Assembly: GCA_002394525.1 (NCBI GenBank)
Contig: DGUF01000208.1
Coordinates: 1 to 23,054 of the forward strand
Source of the DNA: Lachnospiraceae bacterium UBA4317
GTDB taxonomy: Bacteria > Bacillota_A > Clostridia > Lachnospirales > Lachnospiraceae
DNA length: 23,054 nt
Direction: 5' to 3'
Position 1 is the stretch's first letter. Every line of letters starts with the position of its first letter. Positions 1 to 7,205 of the stretch are shown one piece after another. Made by a program: the position numbers and the translations under genes. Under the pieces are notes generated by a model that saw nothing but the letters and a program-made list of their open reading frames with translations, made no database searches and was not told the DNA's origin.

Positions 1-824
1 GCGTCCGCGGGAGCCTCCTCAGCCCCTTCCTCCGTCTCCTCAGGATCCTCTTCCTCCGTGATCTCGAAAAATTCGGAAAGGGCAGGGCCCTCGGAGTGCC
101 CGGCCGCCTCTGCCGGCGGCCGGAAAAAGTCCATGATCCAGTTTCTCTGGACGATGACGAGTCCCAGGATCAGCCACTGGACACAGATCGCGATGACACT
201 GAACATGATATTGCCGCGGATCAGAAAGCTCCCGGCCATACAGGAGGCCAGGATCTGCATCCAGCAGCCGACCGAAGTACTGATAAAATATTCCTTCTGG
301 GTCATCCTGGTCTTGGCGGCGATGTAGGGGACGATCCCGTTGGGGACTCCCGGGATCATAAAGGCCACACTGACCATGAACATGGGCGGGGTGACACTCA
401 GGACCTCAAAGATCTTCGTGCCGACCGACCCAAGCTTAACATTGTAGGGAGTCTTCTTGCCCAGATGACGCACAAACCAGAAGACCGCCATATTGCCGCC
501 GACAAAGCCCGTAAAACACAGGAAAAAGGCCTTGTACCAGTTGTAGAGGACCCCGGCCGCAATGTGGATGGCCATACAGGGCATGATGATGCTCACGACC
601 TGGATGGCCGAGAGCAGGACGACGCTGACCATCCCCATGACGGCATCCTCGCCGGACAGATAGGTGACGATCGCGTCCCGGTTCCCCTCGCGGATCAGGG
701 GCAGCAGGCTCCTGAAGCTCTTTCCGAATGCCAGCCAGATCAATAGGACGGTCAGAAAGAGCACACCCAGGGCGGGCAGCCTTCTTTTGATCCGGCCCTT
801 CCATTTTTTTACAAATGCCTTCAT
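1..824 (-). CDS. TVP38/TMEM64 (VTT/DedA-like) membrane protein, 3' end cut by window
   Basis: The frame opens at ATG 824-822 behind a GGAGGTGGGGA ribosome binding site and stays open to base 1, giving 274 codons without a stop, so the C-terminus lies outside the window. The protein starts with a basic stretch (KKWKGRIKRR) and a hydrophobic segment near residues 17-34. More hydrophobic segments follow around 60-115, with a loop typical of the VTT/SNARE-associated family (VTPPMFMVSVAFMIPGVPNG: proline- and glycine-rich, re-entrant), then two further membrane segments. After the last one the chain becomes very acidic (EEEDPEETEEGAEEAP). Members of this family act in the cytoplasmic membrane and are linked to lipid scrambling or flippase activity; that role is inferred. 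It lies downstream of the acyltransferase on the same strand, separated by tandem repeats. The family call is fairly firm; the substrate is unknown. Confidence 0.75.
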   Translation of the reverse strand, partial: MKAFVKKWKGRIKRRLPALGVLFLTVLLIWLAFGKSFRSLLPLIREGNRDAIVTYLSGEDAVMGMVSVVLLSAIQVVSIIMPCMAIHIAAGVLYNWYKAFFLCFTGFVGGNMAVFWFVRHLGKKTPYNVKLGSVGTKIFEVLSVTPPMFMVSVAFMIPGVPNGIVPYIAAKTRMTQKEYFISTSVGCWMQILASCMAGSFLIRGNIMFSVIAICVQWLILGLVIVQRNWIMDFFRPPAEAAGHSEGPALSEFFEITEEEDPEETEEGAEEAPAD

Positions 825-836
825 TCCCCACCTCCT

Positions 837-1010
837 GAACATTTTTGATTCGGTGCCGGAAAACGGGTCTTGCGGACAGTATTCATCCCTTCTCAGAAAG
901 CGGGTCCTGCGGACATTTCTGATCCCGTCCCGGAGAACCGGTCCTGCGGACATTTCTGATCCCGTCCCGGAAAACCGGTCCTGCGGACATTTCTGACCGG
1001 ATTCAGAAAA
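837..1010. repeat. 37-bp tandem repeat, about 4.5 copies
   Basis: Units begin at 837, 874, 911, 948 and 985, an exact 37-bp spacing. The third and fourth units (911-947, 948-984) differ at one position; the first two are diverged. Each unit ends in a GGTCCTGC-like block and the next starts with GGACAT or GAACAT. The fifth, partial unit runs into the stop codon of the upstream acyltransferase gene (TGA at 1005-1003 on the minus strand). The first unit abuts the ribosome binding site of the VTT gene, so the repeat fills the whole space between the two genes. There are no spacers, so it is not a CRISPR array. Confidence 0.9.
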
Positions 1011-1881
1011 GGAATGTGATGACCAGATACAGCAGGGGCTGGTGGATCAGGTAGACCAGCAGGGAGTGCTCTCCCATCCAGTTGAGGGGGCCGATCTTCT
1101 GATGGAAAAAGGGATGGGAAAAAACAGGGGAAAAACTTCCCGCGCCGGTCCCTGCCGGGTCAGGCTCCACACCGCCCCGCACCACATAATGCAGAAAGGT
1201 TCCGGTCCAGAAGAGAAAGATCCAGGGGACCAGGGAAAAATAGTCCGTTGAAAAAAAGCCCTTCATGGGAAAGCCCAGCCCCGTGAGGATCCAGCCGGCG
1301 GGTCCCTCCGTATAGAGAAAGCCCGGAAGTCCGGCCTGGAGGCCCGGCCCCAGCTGTAAAACCCCCTGGTTGATCCAGCGGGTCACGTAAAAGAGGACCG
1401 CGCTCAGGACCAGGACGGCCGCTGCCGCCCCCCCGCTCAGGCTCAGGGGCTTTTCCCACGACCCGGAACAGAGCCTCCGGACGGCCCCGGTCAGGAGCAT
1501 GGCCGCGCCCAGAAAGGTCAGGACCCCGAACAGGACCCGCTCCTCATACATAAACAGGAGGGTCACGGCGGTGACGACCAGCCCCGCGCCCGTGACCTGC
1601 AGCCCCCTGCGCAGGATCCGCCGCGAGAACGGGACGCAGAATCCCGAGAGCAGGATAAAGGACCAGCAGATGGTCTGCTGCCAGAAAAAGCCTTGGGGAC
1701 CCGCGTACCAGTCCCTGAGTCCGGGCAGGCCGGCCCCCGTCTTCGTCAGATAGACAAAGTCCCACATCCCGTGATAAAGGATCATGCTGACCAGGGTGAG
1801 CCCCCGGATCAGGTCCAGGGTCTCCAGCCTCCTGCTCCGGGCGCCGGTCTGTTTCTGCTTTTTTGTCCTTCCAGTATTCAT
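1003..1881 (-). CDS. DUF1624/HGSNAT-type membrane acyltransferase
   Basis: This 292-residue polytopic membrane protein carries the N-terminal signature of the heparan-alpha-glucosaminide N-acetyltransferase catalytic family (DUF1624): LDLIRGLTLVSMILYHGMWD near residues 20-39, including the conserved RG and the histidine. About seven or eight hydrophobic segments follow, and the C-terminus has the usual SLLVYLIHQPLLYLVI helix of acyltransferase-3-like proteins. The family moves acyl groups across the membrane onto sugars or lipids; the acceptor cannot be read from sequence. I chose ATG at 1881-1879 (MNTGRTKKQK), which has an AAGGAA about ten bases upstream. A longer in-frame start at 1929 would read through a decayed copy of the mobile repeat seen at 21935-22103 and is unlikely. 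The tail reaches into the downstream 37-bp repeat. Confidence 0.75.
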   Translation of the reverse strand: MNTGRTKKQKQTGARSRRLETLDLIRGLTLVSMILYHGMWDFVYLTKTGAGLPGLRDWYAGPQGFFWQQTICWSFILLSGFCVPFSRRILRRGLQVTGAGLVVTAVTLLFMYEERVLFGVLTFLGAAMLLTGAVRRLCSGSWEKPLSLSGGAAAAVLVLSAVLFYVTRWINQGVLQLGPGLQAGLPGFLYTEGPAGWILTGLGFPMKGFFSTDYFSLVPWIFLFWTGTFLHYVVRGGVEPDPAGTGAGSFSPVFSHPFFHQKIGPLNWMGEHSLLVYLIHQPLLYLVITFLF

Positions 1882-1894
1882 AAATGGCAAATTC

Positions 1895-1963
1895 CTTACT
1901 GTACACGCCCCCTCGAAGGGCGTGAACATGTAACGTTGCGCGCCGTCAGCCCCGGGTTTTGCA
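1895..1963 (+). repeat. Decayed, internally deleted copy of the 21935-22103 MITE-like element
   Basis: Two blocks match the intact element. One is the terminal hairpin, here CACGCCC (1904-1910) and GGGCGTG (1918-1924) followed by TGTAACGTTGCG. The other is the GCCGT...CGGGTTTTGC stretch up to about 1963. The middle hairpin of the intact element is missing, and the right terminal repeat cannot be found. It lies between the divergent starts of the acyltransferase and CYTH genes, and just upstream of the likely CYTH promoter. Confidence 0.6.
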
Positions 1964-1987
1964 TCCGGCCGTCTGCAATGCTATAAT
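1959..1987 (+). promoter_or_regulatory. Probable promoter of the CYTH gene (extended -10)
   Basis: A perfect TATAAT at 1982-1987 is preceded by TGC (1979-1981), the TGN of an extended -10 element. The region 17 bp upstream reads TTGCAT (1959-1964), a partial -35 that falls at the edge of the mobile-repeat remnant. Transcription would begin near 1994 and give a leader of about 140 nt. Confidence 0.55.
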
Positions 1988-2032
1988 CATAAGCTGGGCG
2001 GGCCCGGGATCTGTTCTCCCGTCGTCACCCTG

Positions 2033-2092
2033 CTTTTTACATACCCGTTTTCCCATATCCGGTTTTTACATACTCAATTTTCACGTACTCAT
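2033..2092 (+). repeat. 15-bp tandem repeat, four copies, in the CYTH leader
   Basis: Four consecutive 15-bp units occupy 2033-2047, 2048-2062, 2063-2077 and 2078-2092. Each has the form YTTTT(T/C)(A/C)C(A/G)TA(C/T)(C/T)C followed by one or two variable bases. The array is pyrimidine-rich and lies between the promoter and the ribosome binding site. Confidence 0.7.
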
Positions 2093-2136
2093 TCTGCCTC
2101 TGCTCCGCGGCAGGGCATGCTCAAGGAGGTCTTTTC

Positions 2137-2637
2137 ATGGAAATAGAGCGCAAATGGCTTGTCAATGACTGGCCGGAGGAATCCGCCGGCCTGTCCCTGC
2201 TCCGGGAGGAGTACATGCGGCAGGGCTATATCGCCCTGAGTCCCACCGTCCGGATCCGGGAAGAGGCCGTAAAGGGAGGCCCCACCGACTATGTCCTCTG
2301 CTTCAAATCCTCCGGGACCCTGTCCCGCAAGGAGATTGAAATTTCCGTCTCAAAGGACAAGTTCGATGAGCTGGAGGACCTGATCGGGATCCCCCTCATC
2401 CCCAAGACCAGGCGGGTCTACCAGCTGCCCGACGGGCTCCATCTGGAGGTCAATCTGGTCGATGAGGGCATGGCGACAGAATTCATGTACGCCGAAGTGG
2501 AATACCAGTCAGAGGAAGAGGCCCTCGCCTGGGATCCGGCCGCCGTCGGACTGGTCGGCTACCTCTGCCGCGATGTGACCGCCGACCACAATCAGACCAT
2601 GGGCGCCTACTGGGCCATGACCAGGTTGAAAGAGTGA
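2137..2637 (+). CDS. CYTH-domain protein, predicted triphosphatase
   Basis: This 166-residue protein begins with MEIERKWLV, the ExExK metal-binding signature of the CYTH superfamily (CyaB adenylate cyclase/thiamine triphosphatase). The expected tunnel residues follow: VRIRE near 39-43, CFKSSGTLSRKEIEI near 54-68, a basic KTRR near 90, and acidic strand ends such as LEVNLVDE and AEVEYQSEEEA. Bacterial members of this short form hydrolyse inorganic triphosphate or related compounds in the cytoplasm with Mg or Mn; no cyclase activity is implied. The start is secure: AAGGAGGT at 2123-2130 lies six bases before the ATG. The gene stands alone. Its TGA stop (2635-2637) lies inside the first hairpin of the array that follows, so translation ends within that structure. 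Confidence 0.88.
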   Translation: MEIERKWLVNDWPEESAGLSLLREEYMRQGYIALSPTVRIREEAVKGGPTDYVLCFKSSGTLSRKEIEISVSKDKFDELEDLIGIPLIPKTRRVYQLPDGLHLEVNLVDEGMATEFMYAEVEYQSEEEALAWDPAAVGLVGYLCRDVTADHNQTMGAYWAMTRLKE

Positions 2638-2667
2638 AAAATCCTGTCGATACAGGATTTTTCACTC
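2632..2667. terminator. Possible bidirectional terminator, hairpin 1 of the array
   Basis: GAGTGAAAAATCCTGT pairs perfectly with ACAGGATTTTTCACTC around a CGAT loop. The A-run before and T-run after the core would let it terminate transcripts from either side. It overlaps the CYTH stop codon, which is unusual. Terminator function is inferred from shape only. Confidence 0.5.
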
Positions 2668-2776
2668 CGGAGGTTTGTGACGGAGCACAAACCTCCATCT
2701 GATGCAAAAGAGAAATCGTCTTCACGAATTTCTCTTTTGCGATGCCTGCGCACTTCGTGCTCCGGCATGGTCGGAA

Positions 2777-2812
2777 GAGTGAAAAAAACGCTCGATAGCG
2801 TTTTTTTCACTC
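2777..2812. terminator. Possible bidirectional terminator, hairpin 5 of the array
   Basis: It has the same architecture and CGAT loop as the hairpin at 2632-2667, but with an AACGCT/AGCGTT tip and seven-base A and T runs. It could act as a second terminator between the CYTH and PsiE-like genes. Confidence 0.5.
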
Positions 2813-2900
2813 CGGTGCCTGTGCCGCGGGCCCAGGCACCTGTGATCGCATTGCGGCGCCGCTCTGACGAGCGGCATGGTCGGAAAATGTGAAAAAACTG

Positions 2901-3201
2901 TGACTATTATACTACTTTTATTACAAAAATGATATGTCTTTTCTTCATCAAAAGCCGGAATATACAGAAATCCGAACACAATTCAAACGGTTGACTGAGA
3001 AACCGTCCGCCAGCTTCTTTCTTTTCGGATGGAAGCCAAAAATCAGTCTTTATATTCACTCATTTGTGCTTGCCCATATTTATTTCACCTGATAAACTAT
3101 TTGAGAGGGAAAATATAACTGAAACCCGGAGCCTTTTGCAAAACAAACAGAGCTCCGGACCGCCGGATACTCAAAAGCCGGATTGGGATAAGGGGGAGAA
3201 T
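2901..3201 (+). other. Gene-free, AT-rich stretch before the PsiE-like gene
   Basis: I see no gene here. Base composition switches abruptly from the GC-rich hairpin array to AT-rich sequence. Two small dyads are visible: ACGGTT/AACCGT (2987-2992, 3001-3006) and CCGGAGC/GCTCCGG (3126-3132, 3152-3158), the latter in the likely leader. A weak promoter candidate is TTGCCC (3070-3075), 17 bp, TAAACT (3093-3098). The region ends with the AAGGGGGAG ribosome binding site of the next gene. Confidence 0.45.
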
Positions 3202-3774
3202 ATGTCTAATGTATTGAAACGGATCATGCTGCGCGTATCGGAATATCTGGAGATCATACTTGCTGTCTTTCTGATCGTCGTCCTGATCCTTGTGATCGGC
3301 CGGACCATCGTGACAGACCTGCCGCTGATCTTCACGGAAAACGCCTCGACCCAGCACTTCCTGGAGGGGGCCCTGACCCTGGCGATCGCGATCGAGTTTG
3401 TAAAGCTCCTGTGCATGCACACGCCCGGCACCCTGATCGAAGTCCTGATGTTCGCCAATGCCAGGCACATGATCGTCGAACACCTGACCCCCGTGCAGAA
3501 CCTGATCATCGTTTCTTCCATCGCTGTCCTCTTTGTAGTCCGCCGCTACCTGCTGACCGCCCATGACCAGAAGGGCATGAGCGAGCACGCCAACGGCACC
3601 CAGGGCATCGTCGAGGAGCTGCTCAAGGTGCGCAGGGAAAAGAGCGCAGTCAGCAGACTGATCGAGGGATCCCGGGAGGATCGGCAGCTTCAAAAAGCCG
3701 CGAAGGAGATCCGCAGGCGGGAAAAAGCCGAAGTGAAAAAAGAGAGCTCCGGCCCGGAGGCGGCCAGCCACTGA
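3202..3774 (+). CDS. PsiE-like membrane protein with long charged tail
   Basis: This 190-residue protein has four hydrophobic segments in its first 115 residues (about 16-35, 52-72, 77-92 and 96-113). They match the phosphate-starvation-inducible PsiE fold: LEIILAVFLIVVLILVIGRT, then ALTLAIAIEFVKLLCMHTPG and the ARHMIVEHLTPVQNLI segment, the usual hallmark. The rest (about 120-190) is hydrophilic and strongly charged with a coiled-coil look (EELLKVRREKSAVSRL, EIRRREKAEVKKE), which short PsiE proteins of about 136 residues lack. Its function in the cytoplasmic membrane is not established. ATG 3202 is chosen because AAGGGGGAG lies just upstream; the frame extends further 5' but without a ribosome binding site. 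It is monocistronic, bounded by a terminator at 3865. Confidence 0.75.
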   Translation: MSNVLKRIMLRVSEYLEIILAVFLIVVLILVIGRTIVTDLPLIFTENASTQHFLEGALTLAIAIEFVKLLCMHTPGTLIEVLMFANARHMIVEHLTPVQNLIIVSSIAVLFVVRRYLLTAHDQKGMSEHANGTQGIVEELLKVRREKSAVSRLIEGSREDRQLQKAAKEIRRREKAEVKKESSGPEAASH

Positions 3775-3864
3775 TTCTGGAATGGCTCTGACCTTAGAGG
3801 ATTCCTGCAGCTGCCGCACCTGACCCGCGGACAGATTATAATAACCATTTACAATATTAAGGCC

Positions 3865-3905
3865 CCCTGTCTGTATGCTGCTATACGGACAGGGTTATTT
3901 TTATT
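3865..3905 (+). terminator. Terminator of the PsiE-like gene
   Basis: CCCTGTCTGTAT (3865-3876) pairs with ATACGGACAGGG (3883-3894) around GCTGCT, with one T:G pair, and is followed by TTATTTTTATT. Confidence 0.85.
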
Positions 3906-3922
3906 CTATTTGCACCGCAATG

Positions 3923-3931
3923 TGCTATAAT
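3923..3931 (+). promoter_or_regulatory. Extended -10 promoter for the surface-protein gene
   Basis: TGCTATAAT combines a TGN extension with a perfect TATAAT (3926-3931). No good -35 is seen 17 bp upstream, as is common for extended -10 promoters. The same TGCTATAAT occurs at the CYTH promoter (1979-1987). Start would be near 3938, giving a leader of roughly 330 nt. Confidence 0.55.
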
Positions 3932-4266
3932 TTTGTGCATACAGTTTTTAAAACAGGATGCGGGGCTTTATGGCACCTTTAATGCATTCACTTTATTGAG
4001 TATTTACGGCGGACCTACTGCGGCAGTTTTCCCTCCCCCGGCACCGATCTCTTTCCGGTCACGAAGCGCGGGGCGCGGCACTGTCAGGACGGGTCCTCCT
4101 GGTCTGACCGATTGCAAGAGGGATCTTCATCTCTCAGAGCATGCAGCATCCTGCACAGCTGTCCGCTGTGCAGTGAATGTACTGACAGGCGTCAAGTTAT
4201 TTATTCACGCCCTGTCGAAGGCTGTAACGTATCAACAATCCAGATTCAACCATGGAGGAAAACAAA
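3932..4266 (+). other. Long leader of the surface-protein gene
   Basis: I find no convincing gene in this stretch. It holds a perfect 9-bp hairpin, CTGCACAGC (4151-4159) with GCTGTGCAG (4165-4173), and a short remnant of the mobile repeat (4204-4230: TTCACGCCCT, CGAAGG and GTAACGT in the same order as in the intact element). The ribosome binding site GGAGG is at 4254-4258. I do not recognise a riboswitch consensus. Confidence 0.5.
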
Positions 4267-7188
4267 ATGAAAAAGAAACGGCTCTATGCTATCCTGCTGT
4301 CAGCAGCTCTGGCTCTCTCAGCCTGCATTCCGGTCAATGCCGCGAGTGTGCAGACGGAGGATCCTTTTGCTGAGCAGGGCATGACAATATCAACGCAGGC
4401 AGTTGAGGAGCCGGCAGAGGAGCCGGACGCCGGTTTTATAGAAAACGCTGTCCCTGAATCCGGCCTGGAGCCGGCCCCTGACTTCAATGACGACCTGACC
4501 ACGGAGCCGGACGCTGTGACCGACCCGGATTTTGACGACAGTTCTGATGCTGACTTTGATACTGAGGCAGCTTCGAACTTGAATGACAACCCTGCCGCAG
4601 ACTTTGACACAGAATCTGCACCGGCTTCTGACAACGGCTCTGCCGCAGACTTTGAGGCTGCAGCCGCCCCGGAATCTGACGACAGTTCTGCAGCGGACTT
4701 TGATCCGGAACCTGCGCCGGAATCTGACATCAGCTCCGCCGCAGGCTTTGAGACCGTCACCGCCCCGGAACCCGAGGCCGGCACAGGCGCTGACAACGAG
4801 GCAGAAGCTGAAATGCCCATCCCGGAAGCGGGCACGGAGGAAGATGCCTTCAGCCCGGAGACGGGGGCAATCGTAGAAGCGCCTGACTTCGAAGCAGCCG
4901 CTCCCGAAGCCGGCCTGATGGCAGCGGATCCGGAAGACACTGACACAGCCGGTGATTCCGGAGAGACCGAGGATCCCGATCTTCCGGCAGGGACATTCTA
5001 TGCCTGCCCGGAAGAGGAGGGGGCAGCCCCGGACATCGAGGCAGATACCCTCAGGGTATATGCAACTGCCGGAGAGCCCCTGCGGCTCTCGGTCCTGGCC
5101 GGGACACAGGAGGGAAGCACCCTCTCCTTCGTATGGAGGGATCCGAAGAAATCTGTCATCGAAGGCGCTGACACCCGTGAATATACCATCGCCGCCTCAG
5201 AACTGGAATTCGGCACCTACACCTGCGAGGTCAGTGACTCCGACGCAAATACAAAGACGATCTCCTTTAACGTCGGTGTGGAAAACCACTTCCATGCCTA
5301 TCCGGATGATGACAACGATGACGAGGGCAGCGGCGTCTACAGCGTGCAGGCCGGGAAAGACATCGAGCTCAGAGTCAAGGCAGAAGCGGATGTAACGGAT
5401 GGCATCACTTACCGCTGGTTCCAGAGGGAGAACGTCAACTCCGACTGGGACCTGATCCCGGAAGAAACCTTATCCACCTGCACCCTGAAGAATATCTCGA
5501 AAAGGACCCTGGTCTGCTGTATGGTCAGCGACCGCTTCGGCAACGAGGCGGAAGTCCATTTCACGATCAAGATCTACAGCAATCTTGTTGTCACTCCCCG
5601 CACCAGAAGCACCTATAAGTCCGTCAGGGACGGCAACACCCTCGAGGTCTATGTCCCCTATAACGGGGACGCCATCCTCAGAGCCGAGACAAATGTGGAC
5701 AGCAGTGAGCTCAGCTTCAGCTGGTATACAGACAACAGCAGTTATGAAGAAAACCGGATTGAAGGGGCAGACAGCCGGGACTTTACCTTTGACCCCAGGA
5801 ATGGCTTCAGTGATACCTATGTCTGCAATGTCGCTGACAACTATGGCAACGACCGTGACATCTTTTTCTACATCTATATTGACAACGACCTGAGAGCCTT
5901 TCCAAAGGGCATGAGCGAATCCACCCGTGTAAAATACATCGATATCTACCCCGGTCAGAAGGCCTCCCTTCAGGTCAGCGCGAAAGGGGAGGATCCCGGA
6001 ACTGAATACACCTTTCTCTGGGAAGACAAAGATGAAGAAATGATCGAAGATGCGGACGATGCTCCCCGCTATGATGTAACTCTCCGGAAATATGGCTATT
6101 ACACCTACTACTGTGAAGTATTTGACCAGTACGACAGCGAATGCCGGGTCACCTTCCATGTCCGCGTGATCAAAAAGCCTTTGAATAAAGCCCGGATCGC
6201 TCTTCTGAAGACAGCATACACCTATAATGGCAGCGCCATTGTTCCCACTGCCACCGTGGTATTTAACAAGAGTATCCTGAAAAAGGGAACTGACTATAAA
6301 GTCAGCTGCAGTAACAACATAAACGCGGGTACCGCCACCGCCACCTACACCGGCATGGGGGAATATACCGGAACAGTCAAAAAGACCTTCACGATCACCA
6401 AAGCCAGCCAGCCCATAAAGGTGAGTGTGCCGACGACAGCCCTTGCCATCCCCCAGAACATGAACATCACGATCAGCGGCGCGGTCACGACCCCCAAAGT
6501 GACTGTCAGCGACAGCTCAGTCGCCTATCTGACGGGTACCCGCAGGATCACAGCCCGCAGGGTCGGGTGGACCGATATCGTCGTCACGGCGCCCGCCAAC
6601 GGCAATTATAAGGAGACAACAAGGACCGTCTCCATCAAGGTGCTTCCCTCCCCGGCCGGCAGTCTGCGCGCGGAGAACCTGAGCAATGGCGTCAGGCTGT
6701 CCTGGTTAAGGTCCAGCGGGGCGACAGGCTACACGATCTACCGCAACAACAAGAAGATCAAGACCATCACCAGCGGCAGTACACGGACCTTTACCGATAC
6801 AGGCGCCAAGACCAACAACACCGCCTATGATTACAGGGTCTATGCCTATGCTTCGACCGGGACAAACACAAACTATGCCTCCGTGAAGACCATCTATCTG
6901 AGCCGTCCCTCCATCTCTTCGATCTGGAGCGGCGGGGCAGGCAAAATGGCCCTGACCTGGGGAAAGCTTGCGGGCGTCTACGGCTATGAGATCTACTTCA
7001 GCCAGAACAGCAGCTTCTCATCCGCCAGGGGATACCGGATCACACCGTACTCAAAAACCAGCACCACGTTCACGGACCTGACCAGGGGGAAAACCTATTA
7101 TGTCAGGATGCGCTGCATCAAGATCCCCAACACCAGCACGCGCTACTACTCCGACTGGAGTCCCGTCCGGACCGTTAAAATCAAATAA
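4267..7188 (+). CDS. Large secreted multi-domain surface protein (acidic repeats, Ig-like, MBG-like, Fn3)
   Basis: This is a 973-residue protein. The signal peptide KKKRLYAILLSAALALSAC ends in a lipobox-like LSAC (Cys20), so it may be a lipoprotein; signal peptidase I cleavage after VNA (23-25) is the alternative. Residues 91-170 are five 16-residue acidic repeats of the pattern xxSAADFxxxxAPESD. Then come four Ig-like modules (about 259-338, 338-438, 438-538, 538-636), each with a W in the core and a YxCxVxD strand, an MBG/YDG-like module (638-716), a BIG2-like module (716-794) and two fibronectin type III modules (794-878, 878-973). No LPXTG, SLH or catalytic domain is present, so adhesion or a cell-envelope scaffold is the likely role (inferred). 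ATG 4267 has GGAGG eight bases upstream. The phosphatase gene follows after 17 bp and is probably cotranscribed. Confidence 0.85.
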   Translation: MKKKRLYAILLSAALALSACIPVNAASVQTEDPFAEQGMTISTQAVEEPAEEPDAGFIENAVPESGLEPAPDFNDDLTTEPDAVTDPDFDDSSDADFDTEAASNLNDNPAADFDTESAPASDNGSAADFEAAAAPESDDSSAADFDPEPAPESDISSAAGFETVTAPEPEAGTGADNEAEAEMPIPEAGTEEDAFSPETGAIVEAPDFEAAAPEAGLMAADPEDTDTAGDSGETEDPDLPAGTFYACPEEEGAAPDIEADTLRVYATAGEPLRLSVLAGTQEGSTLSFVWRDPKKSVIEGADTREYTIAASELEFGTYTCEVSDSDANTKTISFNVGVENHFHAYPDDDNDDEGSGVYSVQAGKDIELRVKAEADVTDGITYRWFQRENVNSDWDLIPEETLSTCTLKNISKRTLVCCMVSDRFGNEAEVHFTIKIYSNLVVTPRTRSTYKSVRDGNTLEVYVPYNGDAILRAETNVDSSELSFSWYTDNSSYEENRIEGADSRDFTFDPRNGFSDTYVCNVADNYGNDRDIFFYIYIDNDLRAFPKGMSESTRVKYIDIYPGQKASLQVSAKGEDPGTEYTFLWEDKDEEMIEDADDAPRYDVTLRKYGYYTYYCEVFDQYDSECRVTFHVRVIKKPLNKARIALLKTAYTYNGSAIVPTATVVFNKSILKKGTDYKVSCSNNINAGTATATYTGMGEYTGTVKKTFTITKASQPIKVSVPTTALAIPQNMNITISGAVTTPKVTVSDSSVAYLTGTRRITARRVGWTDIVVTAPANGNYKETTRTVSIKVLPSPAGSLRAENLSNGVRLSWLRSSGATGYTIYRNNKKIKTITSGSTRTFTDTGAKTNNTAYDYRVYAYASTGTNTNYASVKTIYLSRPSISSIWSGGAGKMALTWGKLAGVYGYEIYFSQNSSFSSARGYRITPYSKTSTTFTDLTRGKTYYVRMRCIKIPNTSTRYYSDWSPVRTVKIK
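4537..4776 (+). repeat. 48-bp in-frame tandem repeat, five copies
   Basis: Units start at 4537, 4585, 4633, 4681 and 4729 and each encodes 16 residues, for example DSSAADFDPEPAPESD. The inner three are the most alike. Copy number could vary by slippage without breaking the frame, changing the length of the acidic stalk. Confidence 0.85.
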
Positions 7189-7205
7189 GTAATCAAGGAG
7201 AAACA

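Larger units (their letters stand above)
2632..2900 (+). repeat. Tandem array of covarying hairpins (two units plus a degenerate start of a third)
   Basis: Unit 1 (2632-2776) contains four hairpins: 2632-2647 with 2652-2667 (16 bp, perfect, loop CGAT); 2669-2679 with 2686-2696 (11 bp); 2704-2719 with 2724-2740 (one bulge); and 2742-2746 with 2764-2768 enclosing GCAC/GTGC. Unit 2 (2777-2885) repeats the plan: 2777-2792 with 2797-2812 (16 bp, perfect, same CGAT loop); 2814-2825 with 2829-2840 (GGTGCCTG arms); and 2858-2864 with 2869-2875. Both units end in GGCATGGTCGGAA, after which a decayed third start reads AATGTGAAAAAACTG. The first hairpins share GAGTGAAAA at the base, but their tips differ at four positions, each change being matched on the opposite arm. 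What it does is unknown. Confidence 0.85.

Noticed and set aside
664..996. Small protein encoded across the 37-bp repeat on plus
   Set aside because: It is simply the repeat translated (NRSCGHF-like units), with no ribosome binding site.
837..1010. CRISPR-like array
   Set aside because: The 37-bp units are directly adjacent with no spacers and diverge along their whole length; no cas genes are near.
1882..1929. Longer N-terminus for the DUF1624-type protein
   Set aside because: The extra residues come from a mobile-repeat remnant; the ATG at 1881 has its own ribosome binding site and leads straight into the family signature.
3933..4373. 146-codon open frame in the surface-protein leader
   Set aside because: It lacks a ribosome binding site and runs into the signal-peptide region of the real gene in another frame.
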